A stretch of 16,136 bases of DNA from Bacillota bacterium (GTDB lineage: Bacteria; Bacillota_G; Limnochordia; DTU010): NCBI GenBank assembly GCA_012799255.1, contig JAAZLQ010000358.1:1-16136 (forward strand). The letters are read 5' to 3'. Positions within the stretch are counted from its first letter, which is position 1. Each line of letters begins with the position of its first letter. The notes beneath the pieces were generated by a model. It was not told the origin of the DNA and searched no databases. It was given only the letters and a program-made list of their open reading frames with translations. The position numbers and the translations under genes were made by a program. Positions 7,286 through 13,768 of this stretch are shown piece after piece.

Positions 7286-7770
7286 GAGTTGGAGTCTGCA
7301 CCGGGACATTTGATCCAGTCACATATGGGCATCTAGATATCATTAGAAGAGCGTCTTTGCTCTTTGACCATGTTTTTTTGTGTGTTATGCATAATCCTGA
7401 TAAGGTTCCCCTATTTAGCGTAGAAGAACGTCTGGAAATGTTGAAACATGAGGTAAGTGACATACACAATGTTACGGTGGAAACCTATTCAGGTTTGGCT
7501 GTGGAGTACGCCAGACAGAAGAATGCCATAGCTCTTGTCCGTGGTCTGAGAGCAGTCATGGACTTTGAGTTTGAGTTCAAGCTAGCTGCTATGAACCGCA
7601 GTCTCAATAGTTCGATTGAGACCGTGTTTATGATGACTAGTGGCAAATATTCGTTTATAAGTTCTTCTGCGGTTAAAGAAGTGGCTGAACTAGGTGGAGA
7701 TGTTTCAAAGTGGGTGAGCCCCCATGTGGCCGATGCTTTACACAGGAAATTTTTGAATAGGGAGAGGTAG
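7282..7770 (+). CDS. coaD: Phosphopantetheine adenylyltransferase
   Basis: Joins 4'-phosphopantetheine and ATP to dephospho-CoA, the penultimate step of CoA synthesis. The protein has 162 residues, the usual size. It shows the nucleotidyltransferase motif GTFDPVTYGH (8-17, including the TxGH signature), RGLRAVMDFEFE (88-98) and the ISSSAVKE nucleotide-binding segment (126-133, usually ISSTxVR). The GTG at 7282 fits both the family N-terminus and GGGAGGAG (7269-7276); the ATG at 7267 lies before this site and is unlikely. CoA is the source of the ACP prosthetic group used by the fab genes further right. Confidence 0.95.
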   Translation: MRVGVCTGTFDPVTYGHLDIIRRASLLFDHVFLCVMHNPDKVPLFSVEERLEMLKHEVSDIHNVTVETYSGLAVEYARQKNAIALVRGLRAVMDFEFEFKLAAMNRSLNSSIETVFMMTSGKYSFISSSAVKEVAELGGDVSKWVSPHVADALHRKFLNRER

Positions 7771-7772
7771 CA

Positions 7773-8228
7773 ATGAACCGAGTGAATCTTCAGGTCTTAA
7801 TCGACCAACTGGAAGCACTAGTGGAAAAGGCACCAGAGGTTCCTTTAATGGGTAAGGTTCTTGTGGATGCCGATGAACTCTTTGATCTACTCGACATTAT
7901 CCGCACCGCCATCCCTGAAGAGGTGAAACGAGCCGAGGCGGTTTCATCTGAACGGGAAAAAATGATCGCTGATGGACAAGAACAGGCTGAACGTATGATT
8001 GCTAAGGCGGAGGAATACGCCGCCAAACTAGTTCGCAACAGTGAGATCTATCGCCAAGCAGAAGAAGAAAGTAAACTACTTTTAGAAGAGAGCAAGCGAC
8101 GTGCCCAAGAAATTGAGCGTGGTGCGGAAGAGTATGCTCACCAGATTCTCTCTAACCTTCATGAGGCGCTAACTAGAACCCTTGTAGTGGTTGAACAGGG
8201 TCAAGAGGAACTGAAGAAACACCCTTAA
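7773..8228 (+). CDS. Conserved coiled-coil protein of unknown function
   Basis: A 151-residue protein with no catalytic motif, no membrane segment and no signal peptide. The first 45 residues contain short hydrophobic helices (VNLQVLIDQLEALVEKA and DELFDLLDIIRTAIPEE). From about 50 to 148 it is a long charged helix rich in Ala, Glu, Arg and Lys (EQAERMIAKAEEYAAKLV and following), typical of a coiled coil. It resembles the stalk of ATP synthase b or V-type H subunits, and similar clostridial proteins are often labelled 'ATPase', but there is no Walker motif. A DivIVA-like scaffold role is conceivable but unproven. The start follows GGGAGAGGT, two bases after coaD, so it is cotranscribed with coaD. 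Its stop overlaps the ylbJ stop on the other strand. Confidence 0.75.
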   Translation: MNRVNLQVLIDQLEALVEKAPEVPLMGKVLVDADELFDLLDIIRTAIPEEVKRAEAVSSEREKMIADGQEQAERMIAKAEEYAAKLVRNSEIYRQAEEESKLLLEESKRRAQEIERGAEEYAHQILSNLHEALTRTLVVVEQGQEELKKHP

Positions 8229-8237
8229 GAACGGGTG
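8220..8237. terminator. Weak hairpin at the meeting of two stop codons
   Basis: CACCC (8220-8224) pairs with GGGTG (8233-8237) around an eight-base loop that contains both stop codons. A TTTCTTC stretch follows on the minus strand and nothing U-rich on the plus strand. It may slow or end transcription of ylbJ, but a five-pair stem is weak evidence. Confidence 0.25.
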
Positions 8238-9436
8238 CGAAACGAAATATAGATCATCCTTTTCAGTAACCAAACCACAGTTAGAATGCTCACGAGGATA
8301 AGTAGGAAGCTAGTTGCAAGACGGGCTGATGCCAAGAAACGGACTCCAAAACTACCGTTAAGATAAGATGAGGTACTTACAGCAGGCAGCGCTTTACTTA
8401 TGGATGTAGGAATAAAGCTGGCTGGCCCCAATAATAATACTGTAAGGATAGCCGCAAACATCCCGTGTAGCAAACGGGAGAAAAGGTAAGGAGTAAACCG
8501 AATCTTGGTGTCTGTGATCATGGCCGCTACTTGACCATGAACTGACAGTCCGCTCCAGCCCATCACTAGGCTGGCAACTGTGACTTGGGCACCAATCGGG
8601 GCAACACTGCGACTAGCTGTTTGGGCACCGAGGGTTGTTTCGAAAAATCCGTTGATCACTGCACCGGCTAGGTTTGCATCTAGACCAGCAAATGTTAGAA
8701 CGTGTCCCAGGAGAGCCTTTAGTGGATTTAATACACCGGTGGCACTAATAACGTGTACAAGGACAGAGAAGATCATTATGCAACCCCCGATAAAGAACAT
8801 GGATTGGAAGGTGTTTCTCACAGTATCGCCAAAGAGTTTTCCAAATGAACGGCCATCTTCTTTACGAGCTTGGTCCATGGCCCTAAGTGCATTAGTCCAG
8901 ATAGTTCCGGTTCTTTTTTGGGGAGGGCTTTCCGGTCCCTTATGAAGACGCATGCAAAAACCTACGAGTATGGCACCTAGATAGTGGGCCATAAGTAGGG
9001 TTGTACCTAATTCCGGTCTGCCGAACATCCCAACAGCTACAGCTCCCATCATAAACAAGGGAGACGCCGTATTGGCAAAACTCATCAGTCGTTCCGCCTC
9101 AGTTGTAGTAATCTGCTGTGCACGGGTTAAGTCACCGGTGATTTTTGCTCCTAAAGGGTATCCTGCAGCCAGTCCCATAGCTAAAGCGAATCCTCCCATG
9201 CCGGGAATTCTAAAAAGGGGCCGCATGATTGGTTCGAGTAATGAGCCTAAGAAGTGTACAACACCAAGTCCCATAAGTAGATCCGCCATGATAAAGAATG
9301 GTAAGACTGCCGGTAAGACAATTTCAAACCACAGTTTTAGGCCCTCCAGGGAGGCTCGAAAGGAAACTTCCGGGTAAATAATAATCACACAAGTAAGAAG
9401 CAATACTAGCAGAGCCAATCCGCGAGTACGGGTCAT
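8225..9436 (-). CDS. ylbJ: Sporulation integral membrane protein YlbJ/SpoVV
   Basis: A 403-residue polytopic membrane protein. In B. subtilis YlbJ (SpoVV) sits in the outer forespore membrane, is made in the mother cell and is needed for dipicolinic acid to reach the spore core. Here an N-terminal helix (about 5-22) is followed by an LPAVLPFFIMADLLMG segment, PGMGGFALAMGLAAGYPLGAKI and later hydrophobic spans, matching the nucleoside-recognition (Gate) fold of the family. The ATG at 9436 has GGGAGGG eight bases before it; the GTG at 9445 lies inside that site. It is inverted relative to its neighbours, while in B. subtilis it reads the same way as coaD. I found no convincing sigma-E promoter in the short upstream gap. 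Confidence 0.88.
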   Translation of the reverse strand: MTRTRGLALLVLLLTCVIIIYPEVSFRASLEGLKLWFEIVLPAVLPFFIMADLLMGLGVVHFLGSLLEPIMRPLFRIPGMGGFALAMGLAAGYPLGAKITGDLTRAQQITTTEAERLMSFANTASPLFMMGAVAVGMFGRPELGTTLLMAHYLGAILVGFCMRLHKGPESPPQKRTGTIWTNALRAMDQARKEDGRSFGKLFGDTVRNTFQSMFFIGGCIMIFSVLVHVISATGVLNPLKALLGHVLTFAGLDANLAGAVINGFFETTLGAQTASRSVAPIGAQVTVASLVMGWSGLSVHGQVAAMITDTKIRFTPYLFSRLLHGMFAAILTVLLLGPASFIPTSISKALPAVSTSSYLNGSFGVRFLASARLATSFLLILVSILTVVWLLKRMIYISFRTRS

Positions 9437-9491
9437 GAGAGACACCCTCCCTTGTCATTCTGCTAATTCATACTAGTTTGAGGTGAGATTT

Positions 9492-10277
9492 ATGCCTAAT
9501 CCAAAGATAGGGATAGCTCTAGGTTCTGGAGCGGCTAGGGGGTTAGCTAGTTTAGGTGTCCTTCAGGTTCTGGTTGAAGAGCAAATCCCGATCGACATAG
9601 TCTGTGGTACTAGTGCGGGTGCAGTTGTGGGCGGTCTTTATGCTTCTGGTTCTGATCTATATCTGTTAGGACGCATGGTCAACGAGCTGGATTGGAATGA
9701 TCTAACTAGTTGGACTTTAAGATCGAGGGGACTAGTATCGTCGGACAAAATCCGCAATGTACTGCGCATGCTAACCCGTGATCAGCATTTCGAGGATCTT
9801 CCTGTTGCGGCAGCGGCAGTGGCCACGGATTTACTTACTGGCAAGGAAGTAGTTCTCAATTCAGGATCTGTAGCCGATGCGGTGACGGCAAGCCTTTCGA
9901 TCCCAGCAGTTTTTGTTCCTGTTGAAAGGGACGGAATGCTGTTAGCTGATGGTGCACTAGTAAATCGCGTTCCCACAGATGTCTGTCGTAGAATTGGTGC
10001 CGATTTTGTTATTGCAGTAGATGTGGGATGGGCGCCACTGCGCAGTTCGATTCGTAACCTTCCCGATGTTATTATTCAGACTATTGATATCCTAAGTCGG
10101 CAAGCGGCCCTCTACCAAGGTAATGAAGCAGATGTATTGATTGAGCCTGATTTGGGTAATGTGACCTTAACTCAGTTAAACAGGTCTGAAGAAATTATCG
10201 CAAAAGGACGCCAAGCTACCCTGGCCGCGTTACCAGAACTTAGGAATAAACTGGGATATCACCTGGCAAGCAGTTGA
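9492..10277 (+). CDS. Patatin-like phospholipase/esterase (YlbK, RssA-like)
   Basis: A 261-residue serine lipid acyl hydrolase of the patatin family. The oxyanion-hole motif GSGAARG (11-17), the nucleophile elbow GTSAG (39-43, Ser41) and the DGA catalytic aspartate motif (153-155) are all intact, so it is probably active. No signal peptide or membrane segment is obvious, so it should act in the cytoplasm or at the inner membrane face. The ATG at 9492 is chosen because GAGGTGA (9480-9486) lies five bases upstream; the GTG at 9483 is inside that site. It is divergent from ylbJ, as an equivalent of B. subtilis ylbK, which also follows ylbJ. The true substrate is unknown; released fatty acids could feed FakA/FakB. 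Confidence 0.87.
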   Translation: MPNPKIGIALGSGAARGLASLGVLQVLVEEQIPIDIVCGTSAGAVVGGLYASGSDLYLLGRMVNELDWNDLTSWTLRSRGLVSSDKIRNVLRMLTRDQHFEDLPVAAAAVATDLLTGKEVVLNSGSVADAVTASLSIPAVFVPVERDGMLLADGALVNRVPTDVCRRIGADFVIAVDVGWAPLRSSIRNLPDVIIQTIDILSRQAALYQGNEADVLIEPDLGNVTLTQLNRSEEIIAKGRQATLAALPELRNKLGYHLASS

Positions 10278-10302
10278 CAGTCTGCGGGAATCTTTGTATA
10301 AT
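10274..10302 (+). promoter_or_regulatory. Perfect consensus sigma-A promoter of yceD-rpmF
   Basis: -35 TTGACA (10274-10279), 17-base spacer, -10 TATAAT (10297-10302): a full match to consensus in sequence and spacing. The -35 overlaps the stop codon of the patatin gene. Transcription should begin near 10308-10311, only about 8-11 bases before the yceD ATG and inside its ribosome binding site. High expression suits a ribosomal protein gene. Confidence 0.88.
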
Positions 10303-10318
10303 TTATGAGGTGATCAAG

Positions 10319-10894
10319 ATGCGTCTTAATATCAGTTCTATCCAAGGTCGCAAAGGGACCTTTTTTCAGGTGAAGAGGGATATTCCCGCTGATTTTGTAG
10401 AAGAAATACCAGAAGTAAGTAAGGTTTTAGGACCCATTTCTGCCGAGTTAACGGTAACTAATACGGGCGATGCATACTTGGTCACGGGGATTTTATCCTT
10501 AGATGTGGAGCTTTATTGTAGTCGCTGTTTAAAGCCTCTGCAAACTAAGTTGGAAGCGTCCGTTGAGGAAGAGTTCTTCATGCATCCGCAAGAGCTGGAC
10601 GAGGAAATGCCCTTCGATGATGATCTTGTGGTAGATGGTGATGAGCTAGATGCAACCAGCTTAATTGAAGAATCCATATTGATCAGTATTCCGATGAAAG
10701 CTGTATGCAGTCCCGATTGTCCTGGGCTTTGTCCCACTTGTGGGGCGGTACTTGCCGAGGAAAGTTGCGATTGCACAAGTACTGAGATTGACCTTCGATT
10801 AGCTCCTTTAAGCAAATTATTGAAAACGACCACCCCAGAGAGGAGGGACGACCATGGCAGTACCAAAGAGAAGACACTCAAAAGCAAGGACTAA
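10319..10894 (+). CDS. yceD: DUF177 protein YceD (YlbN)
   Basis: A 191-residue protein of the DUF177/YceD family, almost always encoded just before rpmF. Plant and bacterial members are linked to 23S rRNA accumulation; the exact activity is not settled. Cysteines C67/C70 (CSRC) and a C-terminal set C130, C134, C138, C141, C150 and C152 suggest metal binding. A very acidic middle (about 90-112) is typical. The ATG at 10319 follows GAGGTGATC (10307-10315); an in-frame start further up at 10274 overlaps the promoter and is rejected. The family core ends near LSKLL (164-168). The last 20 or so residues are polar and read through the rpmF ribosome binding site and its first 13 codons, an unusual 41-base overlap. 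Confidence 0.87.
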   Translation: MRLNISSIQGRKGTFFQVKRDIPADFVEEIPEVSKVLGPISAELTVTNTGDAYLVTGILSLDVELYCSRCLKPLQTKLEASVEEEFFMHPQELDEEMPFDDDLVVDGDELDATSLIEESILISIPMKAVCSPDCPGLCPTCGAVLAEESCDCTSTEIDLRLAPLSKLLKTTTPERRDDHGSTKEKTLKSKD

Positions 10895-11042
10895 TTCTCG
10901 GAGAGCTAATTGGCTTCGTTTGGAGGCAAACGAGGCAAACATCTGTCCTAATTGTCGCGAGCCTAAATTGCCCCACCGAGCATGTCTTAGCTGTGGCACA
11001 TATAAAGGACGTCAAGTGATTCAGGTAGAAGAAGCAAAGTAG
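10854..11042 (+). CDS. rpmF: 50S ribosomal protein L32, zinc-ribbon form
   Basis: A 62-residue large-subunit protein. It opens with the invariant AVPKRRHSKAR, and has two CxxC pairs (C31/C34 and C44/C47) forming a zinc ribbon, followed by YKGRQV. AGGAGGG (10841-10847) lies six bases before the ATG. The start lies inside yceD in another frame, so ribosomes finishing yceD pass through it. A strong terminator follows 14 bases after the stop, which separates this unit from fapR. Confidence 0.97.
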   Translation: MAVPKRRHSKARTNSRRANWLRLEANEANICPNCREPKLPHRACLSCGTYKGRQVIQVEEAK

Positions 11043-11056
11043 AATATGGAGCAAAT

Positions 11057-11087
11057 AAAGGTGTCTCGTTGAGGGGCATCTTTTTTT
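11057..11087 (+). terminator. Intrinsic terminator after rpmF
   Basis: An 11-pair stem with some G-U pairs, AAAGGTGTCTC (11057-11067) with GGGGCATCTTT (11073-11083), a five-base loop, and T run 11081-11087. It closes the yceD-rpmF unit just before the fapR promoter. Confidence 0.85.
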
Positions 11088-11101
11088 ATGCGAAAAGGTT
11101 C

Positions 11102-11130
11102 TTTACTTTTCTGCTCCGATCTACTATACT
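11102..11130 (+). promoter_or_regulatory. Sigma-A promoter of the fapR-fab operon
   Basis: -35 TTTACT (11102-11107), 17-base spacer, -10 TATACT (11125-11130). The predicted start near 11137 gives a leader of about 46 bases to the fapR GTG. The FapR-like box lies just downstream. Confidence 0.75.
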
Positions 11131-11140
11131 CAAAAGTAGT

Positions 11141-11157
11141 TTATAACCTGGTACTAA
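11141..11157 (+). promoter_or_regulatory. Probable FapR operator
   Basis: TTATAACCTGGTACTAA matches the B. subtilis FapR site TTAGTACCTGATACTAA, recalled from memory, at 14 of 17 positions, with the right half TACTAA intact. It lies about +5 to +21 relative to the predicted start, where bound FapR would block initiation or early elongation. Autoregulation of fapR is known in Bacillus; that it works here is inferred. Confidence 0.75.
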
Positions 11158-11182
11158 CACTTGGCGTTAAGGAGGACTTCCA

Positions 11183-11764
11183 GTGAAGCAAAAGCAGGGT
11201 CGTAAGGAAAGGCGAGAGGCACTCCAGGACCTTTTGAGGGAGGACCCGTTCTTAACAGACTGGCAGCTTGCGGACGAGTTGGGGGTTAGCGTCGCCACGA
11301 TTCGACTGGATCGTATGGCGCTGGATATACCAGAACTGCGAGAACGGCAGAGAGCTATCGCCGCTAGCACCTATTCTGAGGTACGAGCGCTCCATGGTGA
11401 AGAGGTCATTGGGGAGTTGGTGGAACTAAACCTGGGAAAGGGTGGTACATCAGTCTTACATGTAACTGATCCCATGGTTTTTGCCAGAAATCAGATTTTG
11501 CGTGGTCATTTTCTCTTTGCACAAGGAAACTCATTGGCGGTGGCCCTGATCGATTCAGATCTAGTACTTACAAAAGATGCCCGGGTCAGATTTTATCGAC
11601 CAGTTAGACTGGATGAGAGAGTAGTGGCTAAGGCCAGCATTACCTCGATCCAAGATCACCGCTATAGTGTAAGTGTGAACAGTTATGTCCATGATGAGTT
11701 GGTGTTTCGCGGAGAGTTTGTTGTAGTTGATGTGGCTCGAAGAGGAGGGGTTGACCGTGACTAG
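11183..11764 (+). CDS. fapR: FapR, malonyl-CoA-responsive repressor of lipid synthesis
   Basis: Represses fatty acid and phospholipid genes until malonyl-CoA or malonyl-ACP binds and releases it from DNA. It has 193 residues. The N-terminal DeoR-type helix-turn-helix covers about 20-46 (DWQLADELGVSVATIRLDR), joined by a helix with IPELRER to the C-terminal hot-dog effector domain (about 70-185). The effector domain shows RNQILRGHFLFAQGNSLAVALID, a near copy of the B. subtilis signature, and VNSYV. The GTG start follows AAGGAGG (11169-11175). The C-terminal tail overlaps plsX by eight bases. It heads the operon it should control, with a candidate operator at 11141-11157. Confidence 0.95.
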   Translation: MKQKQGRKERREALQDLLREDPFLTDWQLADELGVSVATIRLDRMALDIPELRERQRAIAASTYSEVRALHGEEVIGELVELNLGKGGTSVLHVTDPMVFARNQILRGHFLFAQGNSLAVALIDSDLVLTKDARVRFYRPVRLDERVVAKASITSIQDHRYSVSVNSYVHDELVFRGEFVVVDVARRGGVDRD

Positions 11765-12743
11765 AATTGCAGTGGATGCGTTTGGCGGAGATTATGCTCC
11801 AGAGCAAATTGTGGAAGGTGCCTTACAGGCTGCCGAGCTAGACGGTATCTCAATTGTGCTTACAGGTGATGAAGCTCGCTTAAAATCACTGGTTTCAGGG
11901 AAGGCTGGGAGTAATCGGATTGAAATCGTGCATGCCCCTGAAGTGATTCAGATGGATGAGGCACCCGTAGATGCTGTACGTAAAAAGACTGAGTCATCTC
12001 TAGTCAAGGCTGCGCACTTGGTTAAGGACGGGCAAGCAGACGCTTTGGTTAGCGCGGGAAGTACGGGAGCTACCATGGCTGCGTCGCTCTTCGTGATCAG
12101 GCGGATCAAAGGAGTTGAAAGACCAGCCATTACCACTTTAATGCCGACCCGTACCGGGGTTGCTCTCGTTGTGGATGCAGGAGCGAACGTGGATTGTCGG
12201 CCAAATCAACTAGTACAGTTCGCCCAAATGGGTTCTATTTATGCTTCCGAGGTGCTCAAAGTACACAACCCCAGAGTAGGGCTTTTGAACATTGGACATG
12301 AACCTGGGAAGGGTAATCAGCTGGTGCAAGAGGTGTATCCACTGTTGCAGGCTGCTCCAATTAACTTTGTAGGTAATGCGGAAGGGCGCGACATTCCTCG
12401 TGGAGATATTGATGTTTTGGTTTGTGACGGTTTTGTGGGTAACGTAGTTTTGAAGTTTGCAGAAGGTTTGGGGGATGCGCTCTTTGGAATGATGAAAGAG
12501 GAGTTTACTCGTACCGTATCCTCGCAGATAGGAGCGTTGCTCTTAAAACCGGGTCTGAAGCGAATTAAGAAGAGAGTTGACTACACAGAATATGGTGGTG
12601 CTCCTTTACTCGGTGTAAATGGTGTGGTTATTATCGCCCATGGTGGTTCAAACGCTAAAGCAATTTATAACGCGATTCGCGTGGCCAAAGAGGGAGTAGA
12701 ACAACAGATTGTTCAGACCATTGCAGAAAGAATGGCAACCTAG
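11757..12743 (+). CDS. plsX: Phosphate acyltransferase PlsX
   Basis: Converts acyl-ACP and phosphate to acyl-phosphate, the donor used by PlsY to start phospholipid synthesis. It is a peripheral membrane enzyme. The 328 residues include the N-terminal IAVDAFGGDYAP (DAMGGD in most homologues), SAGSTGATMA, NIGHEPGKGN and CDGFVGNVVLKFAEG. The GTG at 11757 is chosen because GGAGGGG (11744-11750) lies six bases before it and the N-terminus then matches the family. It overlaps fapR by eight bases, and fabH starts 11 bases after its stop. The fapR-plsX pairing is typical of Bacilli and Clostridia. Confidence 0.95.
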   Translation: MTRIAVDAFGGDYAPEQIVEGALQAAELDGISIVLTGDEARLKSLVSGKAGSNRIEIVHAPEVIQMDEAPVDAVRKKTESSLVKAAHLVKDGQADALVSAGSTGATMAASLFVIRRIKGVERPAITTLMPTRTGVALVVDAGANVDCRPNQLVQFAQMGSIYASEVLKVHNPRVGLLNIGHEPGKGNQLVQEVYPLLQAAPINFVGNAEGRDIPRGDIDVLVCDGFVGNVVLKFAEGLGDALFGMMKEEFTRTVSSQIGALLLKPGLKRIKKRVDYTEYGGAPLLGVNGVVIIAHGGSNAKAIYNAIRVAKEGVEQQIVQTIAERMAT

Positions 12744-12754
12744 GTGGTGAGGCT

Positions 12755-13768
12755 TTGAAAAAGCAATTTGGGATCTGGGGCACAGGAATGGCAGTTCCAG
12801 AGCGTGTTTTGACTAACTTTGATTTGGAAACCATGGTTGACACTTCGGACGAATGGATTACTAGCAGGACCGGAATCAAGGAAAGGCGGATTGCCGGCGA
12901 TGGAGATAGATCCTCTTCACTAGCGCATCAAGCGGCAGTGAACGCCCTGGAGAGTGCTAAGCTAAAGCCTGAGGATTTGGATGCCATTATTTGCGCCACC
13001 GTTACTCCTGATATGTCCTTTCCGTCTACAGCTTGTCTAGTACAAGATCTTTTGGGTCTGAAAGATATTCCTGCCTTTGATCTTTCCGCTGGTTGCAGTG
13101 GATTTGGTTATGCAATTTCGGTGGCGGAAGGATTGCTCAGCACAGGCCAGTATCAGCGGATTCTTGTCATTGGTGTGGATTTACTAAGCAAAATTACTGA
13201 TTATAGTGATCGAGCCACCTGCGTCTTATTCGGAGATGGGGCCGGAGCAGTCATTTTAGGACCAGTACCCGATGGTTACGGCATTTTAGCTTCCGAGTTA
13301 GGGGCAGATGGTGCTAGTGGTAGCGTTTTGGAACTGCCAGCGGGAGGTTCTTTGCGTCCCACGTCTCTGACCACAATTAATGAACGGCAACATTACATTA
13401 AGATGCAGGGCAGTGAAGTCTTCAGGTTTGCAGTACGCATCATGGAAGACGCAACAAATCGCATTTTAACTAAGGTTGGGCTTGGTAAAGACGAGGTGCA
13501 TTGGGTGGTACCTCATCAGGCGAATACAAGGATCATAGGTGCTGCAGCCACTCGCCTCGGTATTCCTGAGGAGCGTTTCTTTGTGAACGTAGATCGTTAT
13601 GGTAATACCTCTGCGGCCAGTATTGGTTTGGCCCTTGATGAGTTGGCCCGTTCAGGAAAACTCAAGGATGGAGACCATGTTGTTTTGGTTGGTTTCGGTG
13701 CAGGCCTAACCTGGTCCGCCCTACTAATCAAATGGTGGGCAGGAGGTCAATTCCATGGTAAAGCATGA
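12755..13768 (+). CDS. fabH: 3-oxoacyl-ACP synthase III (FabH)
   Basis: Starts each fatty acid chain by condensing an acyl-CoA primer with malonyl-ACP. The thiolase-fold triad is intact: Cys114 in SAGCSGFGYA, His254 in PHQANTRI and Asn284 in YGNTSAASI. An N-terminal GTGMAVPERVLTN and TSDEWITSRTGIKERRI fit the family. It has 337 residues, slightly longer than usual because the C-terminus (about KWWAGGQFHGKA) runs into fabD by 14 bases. The TTG at 12755 is the start, behind a GGTGGTG (12743-12749) site. Whether it prefers acetyl or branched primers cannot be read here. Confidence 0.95.
   Translation: MKKQFGIWGTGMAVPERVLTNFDLETMVDTSDEWITSRTGIKERRIAGDGDRSSSLAHQAAVNALESAKLKPEDLDAIICATVTPDMSFPSTACLVQDLLGLKDIPAFDLSAGCSGFGYAISVAEGLLSTGQYQRILVIGVDLLSKITDYSDRATCVLFGDGAGAVILGPVPDGYGILASELGADGASGSVLELPAGGSLRPTSLTTINERQHYIKMQGSEVFRFAVRIMEDATNRILTKVGLGKDEVHWVVPHQANTRIIGAAATRLGIPEERFFVNVDRYGNTSAASIGLALDELARSGKLKDGDHVVLVGFGAGLTWSALLIKWWAGGQFHGKA

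Noticed and set aside
8580..9377. Plus-strand open frames of about 100-120 codons
   Set aside because: They lie antisense within ylbJ, which has clear membrane-protein character; the shadow proteins show no recognisable motifs or ribosome binding sites.
9437..9491. A sigma-E promoter for ylbJ in the divergent gap
   Set aside because: No pair of boxes with acceptable spacing could be found by eye; only loose matches to CATACAAT, so not reported as a feature.
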